Shown here piece by piece: positions 1-9,294 of a stretch of 64,000 nt of DNA. The DNA comes from an uncultured Nioella sp. (GTDB lineage Bacteria > Pseudomonadota > Alphaproteobacteria > Rhodobacterales > Rhodobacteraceae): the NCBI GenBank assembly GCA_947498125.1, contig CANMJH010000001.1:992001-1056000 (forward strand). The letters run 5' to 3'. A program made the position numbers and the translations under genes. Positions within the stretch are counted from its first letter, which is position 1; every line of letters starts with the position of its first letter. Under the pieces are notes generated by a model. It saw only the letters and a list, made by a program, of their open reading frames with translations, did no database searches and had not been told where the DNA came from.

Positions 1-259
1 CCTGCGCCAACGCGTCGTCGCGATCTTTAATCGCGGCCTCAGCACGCTGCAGGTCCTCTTCCAGACCTGCGGCTTTATCGGCCAGCATCAACCCTGCCAT
101 AAGCAACATCCGCTCGGCTGGCATGCGTCCAATCTGACCCAGAACAACGGCTGCCTCGGTATCCAGCATACGCGCAGCCGATTGCAGGAATGGTTCTTCT
201 CCGGGTTGGCAGGCAACGGTGAAATCACGTCCGCCAATCTCAACAATAATCTCAGGCAT
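1..259 (-). CDS. zapA: Cell division protein ZapA (partial, C-terminus off the left edge)
   Basis: The first 86 codons of a ZapA-family protein, which binds FtsZ and promotes bundling of the Z-ring in the cytoplasm. The N-terminus MPEIIVEIGGRDFTVAC is the short beta-strand region typical of ZapA. It is followed by the helical RMLLMAGLMLADKA segment and the start of the coiled coil. The ATG at 259 follows a GGAGG-type site. The upstream coiled-coil gene ends inside this gene (8 bp overlap), so the two are translationally coupled. The 3' end lies outside the window. Confidence 0.85.
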   Translation of the reverse strand, partial: MPEIIVEIGGRDFTVACQPGEEPFLQSAARMLDTEAAVVLGQIGRMPAERMLLMAGLMLADKAAGLEEDLQRAEAAIKDRDDALAQ

Positions 260-1034
260 TGGCAGCACCTCCTTCGAGAACGGGGCGAATCTCGGCCAGA
301 ATGGCGCGCGCTTCGGCGGCTTCGGACGCGCGTTCTGCGCGCAGGCTTTCCAATTCGGCGGCCAGCGCGGATGACACAAGATCGCCGTCCACATCTGCGC
401 CGTCGATCGACTCGCGCAATTCTTCGATGGTTTCTCGCAAGACCCGATTGCTGTCGCGAAGCCGCGCCAGTTCACTACTGACACCCGGCGCACCGCTGTC
501 AATCTTGGCCTGCGCCTGATCGAGCTTTCCAAGCGCTTCGTCCAATTGTTCGCGCGCTTCATTGCGCTCTTCTCGTGCGGCGCTGCGTTCGGTGCGCACC
601 CGCGCCAAGCGGCGACGCAGCACATCTTCCACTTCCCGGCGGCGTTCAAGGTCTTGTTGAACCTCTTCGGGTAATTCTTCCGAGCCAGCCCCGGCTGCGC
701 GTGCCTCTTCCAGATCTTTTTCAAGACCCGAGATTTTCCGCCCCGCCTCATCGGCATCGGCTTGGCGCGCCGCCTCAAGCGCACGCATGCGTTCATTCAG
801 ATCAGCATGCGCTGTTTGTTCTGCTGAAAGCGTCGCCTGAGCTTCGGCAAGGGCATTGCCCAATTCTTCGATCCGCGCGCTAGCTGCCTCAGCGGCGCGC
901 ACGGTGTCTTCATCATCGGTTGGCTCAGACGCAGATTTGCCCCGCGCGGCCATGCCAGCCGAAATACGATCAAGCGCTGCTGTAATCCGTTCCTCAAGCG
1001 CCGCGATCTGATCCAGATCCGTCTTGTCGCTCAT
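252..1034 (-). CDS. Coiled-coil protein of unknown function, upstream of zapA
   Basis: A 260-residue acidic protein that is almost entirely heptad-rich helix. It is rich in Glu, Arg, Ala and Leu, with a long coiled coil from about residue 60 to 240. No signal peptide, membrane segment or catalytic motif is visible. The start was set at MSDKTDLDQIAAL because the upstream extension of the open frame is low-complexity and non-homologous in character. The gene overlaps the zapA start by 8 bp, so a role in cell division is plausible from context only. I do not recognise a named family. Confidence 0.7.
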   Translation of the reverse strand: MSDKTDLDQIAALEERITAALDRISAGMAARGKSASEPTDDEDTVRAAEAASARIEELGNALAEAQATLSAEQTAHADLNERMRALEAARQADADEAGRKISGLEKDLEEARAAGAGSEELPEEVQQDLERRREVEDVLRRRLARVRTERSAAREERNEAREQLDEALGKLDQAQAKIDSGAPGVSSELARLRDSNRVLRETIEELRESIDGADVDGDLVSSALAAELESLRAERASEAAEARAILAEIRPVLEGGAANA

Positions 1035-1362
1035 TGTTTTGCTCTGCCTCTCGCTTGCTGTTCCTGCGGCATATTTTGCAATCCGCAGTGTTCCACCTTT
1101 TTTGGCGATGGCGTGAACCATTAAAAGGGGTGCCTGCCCCTGACCTTTGGGTTTTGCCGTTGCCAATCCCTGTCGCCAGCGAATCCCATCACGGGCCAAT
1201 TTGCAACCGCTACTGAACAAATTTCGAGCGCTTAGGCGGGAAAACACGCGAATTCAGCTGTCTGTCATGCATTCTCTCTTCCGCAGGCGCTTGAACTCGG
1301 GCGCTCCTCTGATATCACCCGGATCGACGCCATAAGGACCTTAACCAGGAAGGATACCCGAT
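1035..1362. promoter_or_regulatory. Divergent intergenic region between the coiled-coil gene and tkt
   Basis: A 328 bp region with no supported gene. It must hold the divergent promoters for zapA and tkt. A purine-rich AGGAAGG at 1347-1353 is placed correctly for the TTG start of tkt. I see no copy of the GTTAGCG-type operator found before the gap and aldolase genes. Confidence 0.5.
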
Positions 1363-3384
1363 TTGGACCTCAAAGCCCTAGCCGCCCAGAACCCAGACCA
1401 CTGGGCGCGTGCCGCCTGCATCCGTACATTGACGCTGGATGCCGTCGCCGCCGCCAATTCCGGACATTCCGGCATGCCGATGGGCATGGCCGATGTCGCG
1501 ACGGTTCTGTTTGAAAAACACTTGAAATTTGACGCCTCCGCGCCAAATTGGCCTGACCGTGACCGCTTTATTCTGAGCGCGGGCCATGGCTCGATGCTGA
1601 TTTATTCGCTTTTGCACCTGACCGGGTATGAAGCGATGACACTCGACCAGATCAAAAATTTCCGCCAATTGGGCGCGATCACCGCAGGCCACCCTGAATA
1701 TGGTCATGTGCCGGGTGTCGAAACCACCACTGGCCCTCTTGGTCAGGGCATTGCCAACTCGGTCGGGTTTGCAATGGCCGAAGAAGCCTTGCGGGCGCGT
1801 TGGGGCAAGAAGGTCGTCGACCACTTTACTTATTGTATCGCTGGCGATGGCTGCCTGATGGAAGGCATCAGCCAGGAAGCGATTACACTGGCGGGGCGTC
1901 AGCAGCTGTCAAAGCTGATCGTGTTTTGGGACAATAATGGCATTACGATTGACGGGACCGTCGACATTTCTGACCGCACCGACCAACCGGCGCGCTTTGC
2001 ATCGGCAGGATGGGACGTGTTTGAATGTGATGGGCATGATCCAGCAGCAATTGACGCTGCTATTACGGCCGCCAAAGCCAGCCCGCACCCAGCCATGATC
2101 GCCTGCAAATCTCATATCGCCATTGGATCAGCTGCGCAGGATACCTCGAAAGGCCATGGCGCTTTGACGGATCCGCAAGTGGTTGCCGATACCAAAGCCG
2201 CCTATGGCTGGGACCACGGTGCCTTTGAAATTCCAGCACACTTGAAGGCAGAATGGGAAGCCATCGGCGCCCGCGGCGCCGCAGATCGCGCAGAGTGGGA
2301 AGCCCGCTTTGCCGCGCTTTCGGCAGGTAAACAGGCCGAGTTCACGCGGTCCTTTGCCGGTGACATGCCAAAAAAGCTGTCCGCAGCCATCAAGGCCTTC
2401 AAAAAGACCATCTCGGAAGAGAAGCCAAAAGTTGCAACCCGCAAAGCCGGCGAAATGGCACTGTCGGTGATCAACCCGATCTTGCCGGAAACCATTGGCG
2501 GCTCGGCTGACTTGACCGGATCGAACCTGACGAAAACGTCGGATTTGGGTGTTTTTGACATCGAAAACCGTACAGGTCGCCATGTTTATTACGGCATTCG
2601 CGAGCATGGTATGGCTGCTGCGATGAACGGAATGGCGCTTCATGGCGGCGTACGCCCCTATGGTGGGACGTTCTTCACCTTTACCGATTATGCGCGTCCT
2701 TCCATGCGGTTGTCCGCCTTGATGGGAATTTCGGTTCAATATGTGATGACCCACGATTCCATCGGCGTTGGCGAAGATGGTCCGACCCACCAGCCAATTG
2801 AGCATCTTGCAATGCTGCGCGCGACGCCAAATTGCCTAGTTTTCCGCCCTGCGGATGCCGTTGAGACGGCAGAAGCTTGGGAAGCCGCGCTTAACCAAAA
2901 AGGCACGCCGTCTGTTCTGGCTCTCAGCCGTCAGGGGCTGCCAACAGTTCGAACCGATCACAAAACGTCAAACCTGACATGGAAAGGCGCTTATGTCTTG
3001 GCGGACGCTGAGGTTGGTAAGCGGCAGGCGATCTTGATCGCCACCGGGTCCGAAGTGTCCATCGCGATGGAAGCCCGTGCGTTGCTGGAAGCCGAAGGGA
3101 TTGGTACGCGCGTTGTGTCTATGCCTTGTATGGAGCTTTTTGCCGCTCAGGACGAGGCCTATCGCAAGCGGGTTCTTCCCGGCGGCGCCGTGCGTGTCGG
3201 TATTGAGGCGGCTGTCCGTCAGGGTTGGGATCGCTGGCTCTTGGGCGAGCGTGGCCGCGAAGCAAAAGCGGGCTTTATCGGTATGGATAGCTTTGGTGCC
3301 TCAGCGCCTGCAGGTGAGCTTTATGAGCATTTTGGCATCACAGCAGACGCAACAGCTGCAAAAGTCAAAGCGCTGCTGGGATAA
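1363..3384 (+). CDS. tkt: Transketolase
   Basis: A 673-residue transketolase, the thiamine-diphosphate enzyme of the pentose phosphate pathway (and Calvin cycle where present). It transfers two-carbon ketol units between sugar phosphates in the cytosol. The N-terminal TPP domain shows the [13 protein letters not shown] motif with the [12 protein letters not shown] continuation. The central Pyr domain has [13 protein letters not shown], and the C-terminal domain ends near residue 673, the usual family length. The start is a TTG at 1363 preceded by AGGAAGG. A strong terminator follows at 3421-3447. Confidence 0.96.
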   Translation: MDLKALAAQNPDHWARAACIRTLTLDAVAAANSGHSGMPMGMADVATVLFEKHLKFDASAPNWPDRDRFILSAGHGSMLIYSLLHLTGYEAMTLDQIKNFRQLGAITAGHPEYGHVPGVETTTGPLGQGIANSVGFAMAEEALRARWGKKVVDHFTYCIAGDGCLMEGISQEAITLAGRQQLSKLIVFWDNNGITIDGTVDISDRTDQPARFASAGWDVFECDGHDPAAIDAAITAAKASPHPAMIACKSHIAIGSAAQDTSKGHGALTDPQVVADTKAAYGWDHGAFEIPAHLKAEWEAIGARGAADRAEWEARFAALSAGKQAEFTRSFAGDMPKKLSAAIKAFKKTISEEKPKVATRKAGEMALSVINPILPETIGGSADLTGSNLTKTSDLGVFDIENRTGRHVYYGIREHGMAAAMNGMALHGGVRPYGGTFFTFTDYARPSMRLSALMGISVQYVMTHDSIGVGEDGPTHQPIEHLAMLRATPNCLVFRPADAVETAEAWEAALNQKGTPSVLALSRQGLPTVRTDHKTSNLTWKGAYVLADAEVGKRQAILIATGSEVSIAMEARALLEAEGIGTRVVSMPCMELFAAQDEAYRKRVLPGGAVRVGIEAAVRQGWDRWLLGERGREAKAGFIGMDSFGASAPAGELYEHFGITADATAAKVKALLG

Positions 3385-3400
3385 GCTGATCAATATCCAA

Positions 3401-3739
3401 CTATGGGTTTGACCCATTCCAAGGCCGGCCTGAATTGGGCCGGCCTTCTTCCGTCTGGGAAGCCGCCGATCTGTCAACAGATCGGATCCGATCCATTGAT
3501 GGATCGGCCTGCACCACCATTCGAACAGGTGCAGCATTGCAAAGCACAATAAGAACCCCGTTATTCTCGATCATCTGAAACCCACGCCTTTTGACCTCGG
3601 CTCGAAAGAAATCCATTCCTGCATATCGCTCAACATTGCGTTTTTGCCGACTAATCACACCGGCATTATTCACGGATTTGGCTGAAAAAACGGACGCCAC
3701 CCATTTCTCGCGAGTCATATAGTCAGGTAAATTTGGCAT
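3401..3739 (-). CDS. Small conserved Rhodobacteraceae-type protein with C-terminal extension
   Basis: A 112-residue soluble protein. The central region (MTREKWVASVFSAKSV to about the NNGVLIVLCN segment) resembles short proteins that are common in Rhodobacteraceae and that I recall being labelled phosphoribosylanthranilate isomerase. That label is unsupported, because the protein is far too short for a TIM barrel. The last ~30 residues (from PSMDRIRS on) read through the tkt terminator and look like an extension past the usual end. Translation could begin at 3739 or at MTREKW (3718); neither has a strong ribosome site. A perfect CtrA-type box lies just upstream. Confidence 0.55.
   Translation of the reverse strand: MPNLPDYMTREKWVASVFSAKSVNNAGVISRQKRNVERYAGMDFFRAEVKRRGFQMIENNGVLIVLCNAAPVRMVVQADPSMDRIRSVDRSAASQTEEGRPNSGRPWNGSNP
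3421..3447 (+). terminator. Rho-independent terminator of tkt
   Basis: Perfect 10 bp stem AAGGCCGGCC / GGCCGGCCTT (3421-3430 with 3438-3447), 7-base loop, followed by a short T-rich stretch. It lies 36 bp after the tkt stop and inside the 3' end of the opposing ORF. Confidence 0.85.
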
Positions 3740-3763
3740 CCTGCCAGCTTAACCACTTCACGG

Positions 3764-3778
3764 TTAAACGCCCGTTAA
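3764..3778. promoter_or_regulatory. CtrA-type binding site TTAA-N7-TTAA
   Basis: TTAAACGCCCGTTAA matches the alphaproteobacterial CtrA consensus exactly. It overlaps the stop codon of the DUF808 gene and lies 25 bp upstream of the small-protein start at 3739. A further TTAA occurs at 3749-3752. Confidence 0.55.
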
Positions 3779-4737
3779 CCCTGGCGTTGAAACACTGACT
3801 GCCAAAGTGGCGCGATCAAACCCGTTGCAACGGGGATAAGCAATAGCCCTAAAACAATGCCCAAAACCCCGTCAAAAAACGCTGTTGCGCCCCATTCCAT
3901 TGCGCCCTGCCAGGTATCCGGTGCTAAATGCGCAAGCGCGACGGCCCAGCTATGGATCAAGTCTTCTGGCAAATGCCAACCCATTTCTGCAAGGCTATGA
4001 ACGATGATAGATCCGCCAACCCAAAGCATCGCTGCCGTGCCAACCGCCATCAAAAGTTTCAAAAATTGCGGCATGGCATTCACAACCCCGCGCCCAACGG
4101 CCCGCGTGAGGCTCAAACGTCCGCGCGACGCCAGAAACAACCCCACATCATCTGCCTTTACGATCAGCGCAACAGCGCCATAGACGGCTACGGTGATGCC
4201 GACCGCGACCAAAGCCAACGTCGCTGCTTCCATCCAAAAGCTGCTTTCCGGGATGGCCGCCAGAGCGATTGTCATGATCTCGGCTGACAAGATGAAATCC
4301 GTCTTGATTGCACCGCGCACCTTTTCTTCTTCCAAATGCGCCGGATCGCCAGTTTCTGCGTCGTGTTCCTCATGATGCGCTCCCAATCCCACTGCATGCG
4401 CGAGCTTTTCAGCGCCCTCAAAACACAAATAGGCCCCGCCCAACATCAATAGCGGTGCAATCATCCATGGCGCAAACGCTGACAGCGCCAAACCGGCGGG
4501 CAGCAAAAACACCAATTTGTTGATCAGTGAGCCTCGCGCGATCCGCCAGATGATCGGCAATTCCCGCGCAGGATCGAACCCCGTCACATATTTTGGTGTG
4601 ACGGCAGCGTCATCAATTACTGCGCCTGCCGCTTTGGCCCCGGCCTTGGCCGCTTGGCTGGCCACGTCATCGATTGAAGCGGCTGCAACTTTTGCAATTC
4701 CCGCCACATCGTCCAGCAGTGCCAAAAGCCCACTCAT
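3775..4737 (-). CDS. DUF808 (YedI) family inner-membrane protein
   Basis: A 320-residue polytopic membrane protein of the DUF808/YedI family, whose function is unknown. The characteristic N-terminus MSGLLALLDDVAGIAK and the Asp/Ala-rich helix around DDVASQAAKAGAKAAG are present, followed by the conserved VTPKYVTGFDPARELPI segment. About five to six hydrophobic segments follow, with a cytoplasmic acidic His-rich loop (HHEEHDAETGD). The start was moved five codons in from the longest frame to the conserved MSGL. Confidence 0.85.
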   Translation of the reverse strand: MSGLLALLDDVAGIAKVAAASIDDVASQAAKAGAKAAGAVIDDAAVTPKYVTGFDPARELPIIWRIARGSLINKLVFLLPAGLALSAFAPWMIAPLLMLGGAYLCFEGAEKLAHAVGLGAHHEEHDAETGDPAHLEEEKVRGAIKTDFILSAEIMTIALAAIPESSFWMEAATLALVAVGITVAVYGAVALIVKADDVGLFLASRGRLSLTRAVGRGVVNAMPQFLKLLMAVGTAAMLWVGGSIIVHSLAEMGWHLPEDLIHSWAVALAHLAPDTWQGAMEWGATAFFDGVLGIVLGLLLIPVATGLIAPLWQSVFQRQG

Positions 4738-4775
4738 ATATCCGACCCTCATTTCGCTTTAGATCAGTTTAGACG

Positions 4776-5156
4776 TCAGCTTTGTCGCTGCAAGGCCCAT
4801 TGACCAGCTCCGTGCGCGGCCAGAACGAGCGCGCCGCCTGCAATGGCCCAGTTCTTCACAAAAATGGACATTTGCCATGGATCAGCGGGGATGAAGTGGA
4901 AGACAGAGGTCACAGCGCAATAGGCAGCCAAAGCCGCGGCAAAGGACCGGGTGGCAATCCCAAGAACAAGGCAAAGCCCGGCCAGCAGATTAAAGGCCAA
5001 AGCTGGCCAGATAAGCCCTGTCGGCAGACCCCATTCTGCCAAGAGCCCCATTGCGGGTTCAGGATTGGACAGCTTCTGAACCGCCCCAAGCAAGAATAAT
5101 TGCGCAATCAAGAGCCGCCCGACGAAGAGCGTCAGATCTGTCATGTGATTCTTCAT
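4776..5156 (-). CDS. DoxX family membrane protein
   Basis: A 126-residue protein with four hydrophobic helices and the family-typical GRLLIAQLFLLGAVQKL opening and a loop at FHFIPADPW. DoxX-family proteins are small inner-membrane proteins, some linked to quinone or redox metabolism. The exact role here is not evident. Translation could start at 5156 or at MTDLTL (5144). The gene diverges from gap-1, and one operator-like site lies 10 bp upstream of the start. Confidence 0.8.
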   Translation of the reverse strand: MKNHMTDLTLFVGRLLIAQLFLLGAVQKLSNPEPAMGLLAEWGLPTGLIWPALAFNLLAGLCLVLGIATRSFAAALAAYCAVTSVFHFIPADPWQMSIFVKNWAIAGGALVLAAHGAGQWALQRQS

Positions 5157-5165
5157 GGTTACGCA

Positions 5166-5275
5166 TTTAGCGCATCGGTTCAGAATGTCTTGCCGACCGC
5201 GTTATCGCTATCATTCCGTGGTAGCGCAAACAAGTTAGCGCAACCATGCGAAACGGCGCCACGGTTACCGCTATC
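5166..5275. promoter_or_regulatory. Cluster of LacI-family-type operators between doxX and gap-1
   Basis: Variants of one 12 bp dyad recur here: TTTAGCGCATCG (5166), GTTATCGCTATC (5201), GGTAGCGCAAAC (5220), GTTAGCGCAACC (5234) and GTTACCGCTATC (5264). They share the core of the GTTAGCGCTAAC dyad typical of LacI-family regulators in alphaproteobacteria. Close copies lie before gap-2 and the aldolase gene. The first copy is the weakest. Confidence 0.55.
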
Positions 5276-5358
5276 ATACTGTAAATATGTACCTTTTCCT
5301 TTGACATGCTGCAGCTGCACGGTATCACAGCCTCAGTATTTCGCGCAGGAGAACAAAG

Positions 5359-6363
5359 ATGACTGTCACCCTTGGAATCAACGGTTTCGGACGAATTGGA
5401 CGCGCGACACTCGCTTATATTGCCGAAAGCGCCCGCAACGACGTACAGGTCGTCAAAGTGAATGCCACTGGCCCGATTGAGACCGCCGCGCACCTGATGC
5501 GATACGACAGCATCCATGGCCGCTTCGCTGGCACCATCACCACCGAGGGTGATCAGATGGATATGGGCCGTGGCCCCATCAAGATGTTCTCAACCTATGA
5601 CCCGCGTGAGCTGGACTGGTCGGGATGCGACGTGGTTCTGGAATGCACCGGCAAATTCAACGATGGCGAAAAAGCCGGCGTGCATCTTGAGCAAGGCGCG
5701 AAATCAGTGCTGATCTCGGCTCCGGCCAAAAACGTCCAGAAAACGATCGTGTACGGCGTCAATCACCGCGATTTGACGGATGGCGACCGAATGATTTCGA
5801 ACGGGTCCTGCACCACCAATTGCCTTGCGCCTTTGGCAAAGGTCTTGGACGAAGCGATCGGCATCGAGCGTGGGATCATGACCACGATCCACTCCTATAC
5901 CGGGGATCAACCAACGCTGGACCGCCGCCATAAGGATTTGTACCGCGCACGCGCTGCTGCGATGGCGATGATCCCAACGTCGACTGGCGCGGCAAAAGCA
6001 CTTGGCGAAGTGCTGCCGCAACTAAAGGGCCGTCTTGATGGAACCGCAATGCGGGTGCCGACGCCGAATGTATCTGCGGTCGATCTGACCTTTGAGGCCA
6101 AGAAAGATGTCACCGTCGAAGAGGTGAACGAGGCTGTGCGCACGGCTGCGCTTGGCCATATGGGCGCGGTTCTGGCTTATGATCCCGAACCAAAGGTCTC
6201 GATCGACTTTAATCACACTGTTCAAAGCTCGATTTTCGCGCCGGACCAGACCAAAGTTGTCGGCGGTCGCACGGTGCGGGTTCTGGCATGGTATGACAAT
6301 GAATGGGGGTTCTCGGCGCGGATGGCCGATGTTGCGGGCGCGATGGGACGTTTGCTGCACTAA
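5359..6363 (+). CDS. gap: Glyceraldehyde-3-phosphate dehydrogenase, paralogue 1 (possibly NADP-preferring)
   Basis: A 334-residue type I GAPDH that interconverts glyceraldehyde-3-phosphate and 1,3-bisphosphoglycerate. The Rossmann motif [10 protein letters not shown] and the catalytic Cys151 (SCTTNC) are present, and the C-terminal WYDNEWGFS is intact. Ala36 replaces the Asp that normally follows N35 and binds the adenosine ribose of NAD. The pair that is Leu-Pro in NAD-specific enzymes is Arg-Arg here (LDRRHKD). Both changes point to NADP, so this may be the biosynthetic or gluconeogenic form. That is an inference. An operator cluster lies upstream and a terminator follows. Confidence 0.93.
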   Translation: MTVTLGINGFGRIGRATLAYIAESARNDVQVVKVNATGPIETAAHLMRYDSIHGRFAGTITTEGDQMDMGRGPIKMFSTYDPRELDWSGCDVVLECTGKFNDGEKAGVHLEQGAKSVLISAPAKNVQKTIVYGVNHRDLTDGDRMISNGSCTTNCLAPLAKVLDEAIGIERGIMTTIHSYTGDQPTLDRRHKDLYRARAAAMAMIPTSTGAAKALGEVLPQLKGRLDGTAMRVPTPNVSAVDLTFEAKKDVTVEEVNEAVRTAALGHMGAVLAYDPEPKVSIDFNHTVQSSIFAPDQTKVVGGRTVRVLAWYDNEWGFSARMADVAGAMGRLLH

Positions 6364-6387
6364 TCCCACTACGATTTTAAACAAAAG

Positions 6388-6413
6388 CCCGGACTGCATC
6401 GCGCAGATCCGGG
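6388..6413 (+). terminator. Terminator of gap-1
   Basis: Stem CCCGGA (6388-6393) / TCCGGG (6408-6413), preceded by AAAA and followed by TTTTTCTTTTT. Confidence 0.8.
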
Positions 6414-6504
6414 TTTTTCTTTTTGGTCCGCTCCGCATCCCCTCTTGTGTCCTGCGCGCCAATTTGAACAGGATGGCGCCGAAGGATCAGGAGGCGCGAC
6501 CAAC

Positions 6505-6648
6505 ATGACGACAAAAATTGCACTTTGGCTGGTTGCCGCAATTGTCGCACTTTTTGTGGCCGACGCCTTTGTTTTAAACTGGGGACTGCCTGTGATTTTT
6601 GGCCGTCTTATGATTTCTGTTCTCGATTGGGTCGCCTTCTGGCATTAA
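6505..6648 (+). CDS. 47-residue single-pass membrane peptide between the gap paralogues
   Basis: A short ORF (MTTKIALWLVAAIVALFVAD onward) with one clear transmembrane helix (residues ~5-25), then a second moderately hydrophobic stretch ending in a Trp-rich tail. A good ribosome site AGGAGG (6489-6494) lies 10 bases before the ATG. It sits between the gap-1 terminator and the gap-2 operator, so it probably has its own promoter. I do not recognise it. Coding is supported by the ribosome site and composition only. Confidence 0.6.
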   Translation: MTTKIALWLVAAIVALFVADAFVLNWGLPVIFGRLMISVLDWVAFWH

Positions 6649-6710
6649 GCTGACGATAGCGTCCAGATTACATCTTCCATTTTGGACAGAGATCAACTAA
6701 ATCGCAGTTG

Positions 6711-6724
6711 TGTTAGCGTTAACA
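6711..6724. promoter_or_regulatory. LacI-family-type operator before gap-2
   Basis: TGTTAGCGTTAACA is a near-perfect dyad 50 bp upstream of the gap-2 ATG. It differs at one position from the site before the aldolase gene (10983-10996). Confidence 0.6.
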
Positions 6725-6774
6725 GAGAGCAGCGTGGACCTGCGCGCCTCACCAACGATTCAAGGGGAATTTCC

Positions 6775-7776
6775 ATGACCGTAAAAGTCGCCATTAATGG
6801 ATTCGGACGTATTGGCCGAAATGTACTTCGGGCTTTGATTGAAAACGGCCGCACCGATATCGAAGTGGTTGCAATCAACGATCTGGGGCCGGTTGAGACC
6901 AATGCCCACCTTTTGCAATATGATAGTGTTCATGGCCGTTTCCCGCAGGAAGTTACCTCGGGCGATAGCTGGATCGATGTTGGCCGTGGCCAGATCGAAG
7001 TCACAGCGATCCGCAACCCTGCTGATCTGCCTTGGGCCGATGTTGATATTGTGCTGGAATGTACCGGCATATTTACCTCGAAAGAGAAATGTCAGGCACA
7101 TCTGGATAACGGCTCGTCCCGCGTGCTGATCTCGGCGCCCGGCAGCGATGCGGACCAAACCATCGTTTATGGTGTGAATGACAGCGTTCTGACCGCAGAA
7201 GACATTATTGTCTCGAACGCGTCCTGCACCACAAACTGCCTCGCACCCGTGGCAAAAGTCCTTCAGGACGGGATCGGTATTGAACGCGGGTTCATGACCA
7301 CGATCCACTCTTATACTGGCGACCAGCCGACGCTGGATACCATGCATAAAGACCTCTACCGCGCCCGCGCGGCGGCGATGAACATGATCCCGACCTCGAC
7401 CGGAGCGGCCCGCGCGGTTGGTTTGGTTCTGCCTGAGCTGAACGGCAAAATGGATGGCGTTGCGATCCGTGTGCCGACGCCGAATGTCTCGGTTGTGGAC
7501 CTGACCTTTGAAGCATCGCGCGAAACCACGGTTGATGAGATCAATGACCTGATGCGCGCAGCGGCCTCAGGCCCGCTGAAAGGCATTCTTGGCATTGCTG
7601 AAAAGCCGCTGGTCTCGTCCGATTTCAACCACGACCCGCACAGCTCGACCCTGGCGACCGACCAAACCAAAGTTATGGACGGCAAAATGTGCCGAGTGCT
7701 GAGCTGGTACGACAATGAATGGGGCTTCTCGAACCGGATGCTGGATACAGCAGTCGCAATGGGTAAATTCCTTTAA
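6775..7776 (+). CDS. gap: Glyceraldehyde-3-phosphate dehydrogenase, paralogue 2 (NAD-type)
   Basis: A 333-residue type I GAPDH. It keeps the NAD-type INDL (Asp36) after the Rossmann strand, the catalytic Cys151 in SCTTNC, and [12 protein letters not shown]. This is probably the glycolytic enzyme, in contrast to paralogue 1. The start was set at [10 protein letters not shown], 31 codons inside the open frame, after AAGGGGAA. It is followed by pgk, and the LacI-type operator lies 50 bp upstream. Dissimilarity at several loops suggests an old duplication. Confidence 0.95.
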   Translation: MTVKVAINGFGRIGRNVLRALIENGRTDIEVVAINDLGPVETNAHLLQYDSVHGRFPQEVTSGDSWIDVGRGQIEVTAIRNPADLPWADVDIVLECTGIFTSKEKCQAHLDNGSSRVLISAPGSDADQTIVYGVNDSVLTAEDIIVSNASCTTNCLAPVAKVLQDGIGIERGFMTTIHSYTGDQPTLDTMHKDLYRARAAAMNMIPTSTGAARAVGLVLPELNGKMDGVAIRVPTPNVSVVDLTFEASRETTVDEINDLMRAAASGPLKGILGIAEKPLVSSDFNHDPHSSTLATDQTKVMDGKMCRVLSWYDNEWGFSNRMLDTAVAMGKFL

Positions 7777-7790
7777 AATATTGGGTTTCC

Positions 7791-7870
7791 CGGCGCTTCG
7801 CGCCGCGACCCGCGGGGGGATAAATCCCCCCGCACCCCCCTTTTTATTGGGGCAGGGCCCCAAACCCCGG
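7791..7870. repeat. GC-rich block of consecutive inverted repeats after gap-2
   Basis: Three adjacent hairpins: CGGCGC/GCGCCG (7791-7805), GCGGGGGGAT/ATCCCCCCGC (7812-7833, 10 bp perfect with a 2-base gap) and a C6/T5/G4-rich element with GGGGC..GCCCC further on. This may act as a terminator or as a dispersed extragenic palindromic element. The rest of the gap to pgk (to 8022) shows no gene. Confidence 0.55.
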
Positions 7871-8022
7871 AAATTTTGGCACATTCACAATAACGATTGA
7901 GTGTCATGCTCTCGTTGCCAAATCTCGGACAAATGCGCCCAAAGGGGCTGCTATCCCTCGCGTCTTCCTTCGGCCATTGCTAAGACGAAGAGGACGTATT
8001 TTCACCGCAAGGAGCTGTTTGA

Positions 8023-9201
8023 ATGAGCTGGAAAACCCTCGATGATATGGATCTGGCGGGCAAGATTGTTTTGACCCGTGTGGATATCAACGTGCCTGTC
8101 GATGGCGGCAAAGTTACGGACGCCACGCGGATCGAGCGGATTGTTCCCACGATCAAAGACATTCTTGCAAAAGGCGGCACCCCGGTGATGCTCGCGCATT
8201 TTGGCCGCCCGAAAGGCAAACCAAACCCAGAGATGAGCCTGCGCATCACCGTGCCAACACTTGAAGAAAAACTGGGCAGCGCGGTGACCTTTATCGAGAT
8301 GCCATCGCGCGACGCGTTGGACGCCCTGCCCGAAGGGTCGGTGGTTCTGATCGAAAACACGCGCTTTACCCCAATGGAAGAAGCCAATGATCCGCAAATG
8401 GCGGGCTTTCTGGCCTCGCTTGGCGACATCTATTGCAACGATGCGTTTTCAGCGGCACACCGCGCCCATGCCTCGACCGAGGGCGTGGCAAAATTGCTGC
8501 CATCCTGCGCAGGCCGTTTGATGCAAGCCGAGCTGAGCGCGCTGGACGCGGCCCTTGGCAACCCAGAGCGCCCGGTTGTGGCGGTTGTTGGCGGCGCGAA
8601 AGTGTCGACCAAATTGGACCTTTTGGGCAACCTCGTGTCAAAAACCGATCACATCGTTATTGGCGGCGGCATGGCCAATACATTCCTTGCCGCGCAAGGC
8701 ATCGCGGTAGGAAAATCGCTCTGCGAACATGATCTGGCAGACACCGCACTGGCCATTTTCGAAAAGGCAAAAGCGGCTGGCTGCACCATTCACCTACCAA
8801 AAGATATCGTTGTGGCCCGTGAGTTTGCCGCCAACGCGCCAAGCGAGACCTTGCCCGCCGATGCCTGCCCTGAGGACGCAATGATCCTGGACGCCGGCCC
8901 TGAAACTGTCGCGGCCCTGACCGAGGTCTTTGCCAGCGCAAAAACGCTGATTTGGAATGGCCCGCTAGGCGCGTTTGAAATCCCGCCCTTTGACATGGCG
9001 ACAAATGCCGCAGCCAAGGCCGCTGCGGATCTGACAACGTCCGGCACCCTGACCTCGGTCGCCGGTGGCGGCGATACGGTTGCCGCGTTGAACCAAGCGG
9101 GCGCAGCAGAGGCCTTCACTTATATTTCGACCGCTGGCGGCGCTTTCCTTGAATGGATGGAGGGCAAAACCCTGCCCGGCGTTGCCGCACTGGAAGGCTA
9201 A
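8023..9201 (+). CDS. pgk: Phosphoglycerate kinase
   Basis: A 392-residue cytosolic glycolytic enzyme that makes ATP from 1,3-bisphosphoglycerate and ADP. Hallmarks are [11 protein letters not shown] at the N-terminus, [11 protein letters not shown], the ENTRF segment, the hinge-region [19 protein letters not shown] and the C-terminal [11 protein letters not shown] nucleotide motif. Length is normal. It lies downstream of gap-2 in the same direction and ahead of a strong terminator. Confidence 0.97.
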   Translation: MSWKTLDDMDLAGKIVLTRVDINVPVDGGKVTDATRIERIVPTIKDILAKGGTPVMLAHFGRPKGKPNPEMSLRITVPTLEEKLGSAVTFIEMPSRDALDALPEGSVVLIENTRFTPMEEANDPQMAGFLASLGDIYCNDAFSAAHRAHASTEGVAKLLPSCAGRLMQAELSALDAALGNPERPVVAVVGGAKVSTKLDLLGNLVSKTDHIVIGGGMANTFLAAQGIAVGKSLCEHDLADTALAIFEKAKAAGCTIHLPKDIVVAREFAANAPSETLPADACPEDAMILDAGPETVAALTEVFASAKTLIWNGPLGAFEIPPFDMATNAAAKAAADLTTSGTLTSVAGGGDTVAALNQAGAAEAFTYISTAGGAFLEWMEGKTLPGVAALEG

Positions 9202-9232
9202 GCGCTACCAGTATTCTATCCTTGCACAGAAC

Positions 9233-9266
9233 AAGGCGGATGAGGTTTCATAGCCTGATCCGCCTT
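9233..9266 (+). terminator. Terminator of pgk
   Basis: Perfect 9 bp stem AAGGCGGAT (9233-9241) / ATCCGCCTT (9258-9266), followed by TTTC ATTTTT. Confidence 0.85.
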
Positions 9267-9294
9267 TTTCATTTTTGACCAAAGGATATTTTCA

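Noticed and set aside
3401..3739. Phosphoribosylanthranilate isomerase
   Set aside because: The protein is about half the size needed for a TIM barrel and has none of its motifs.
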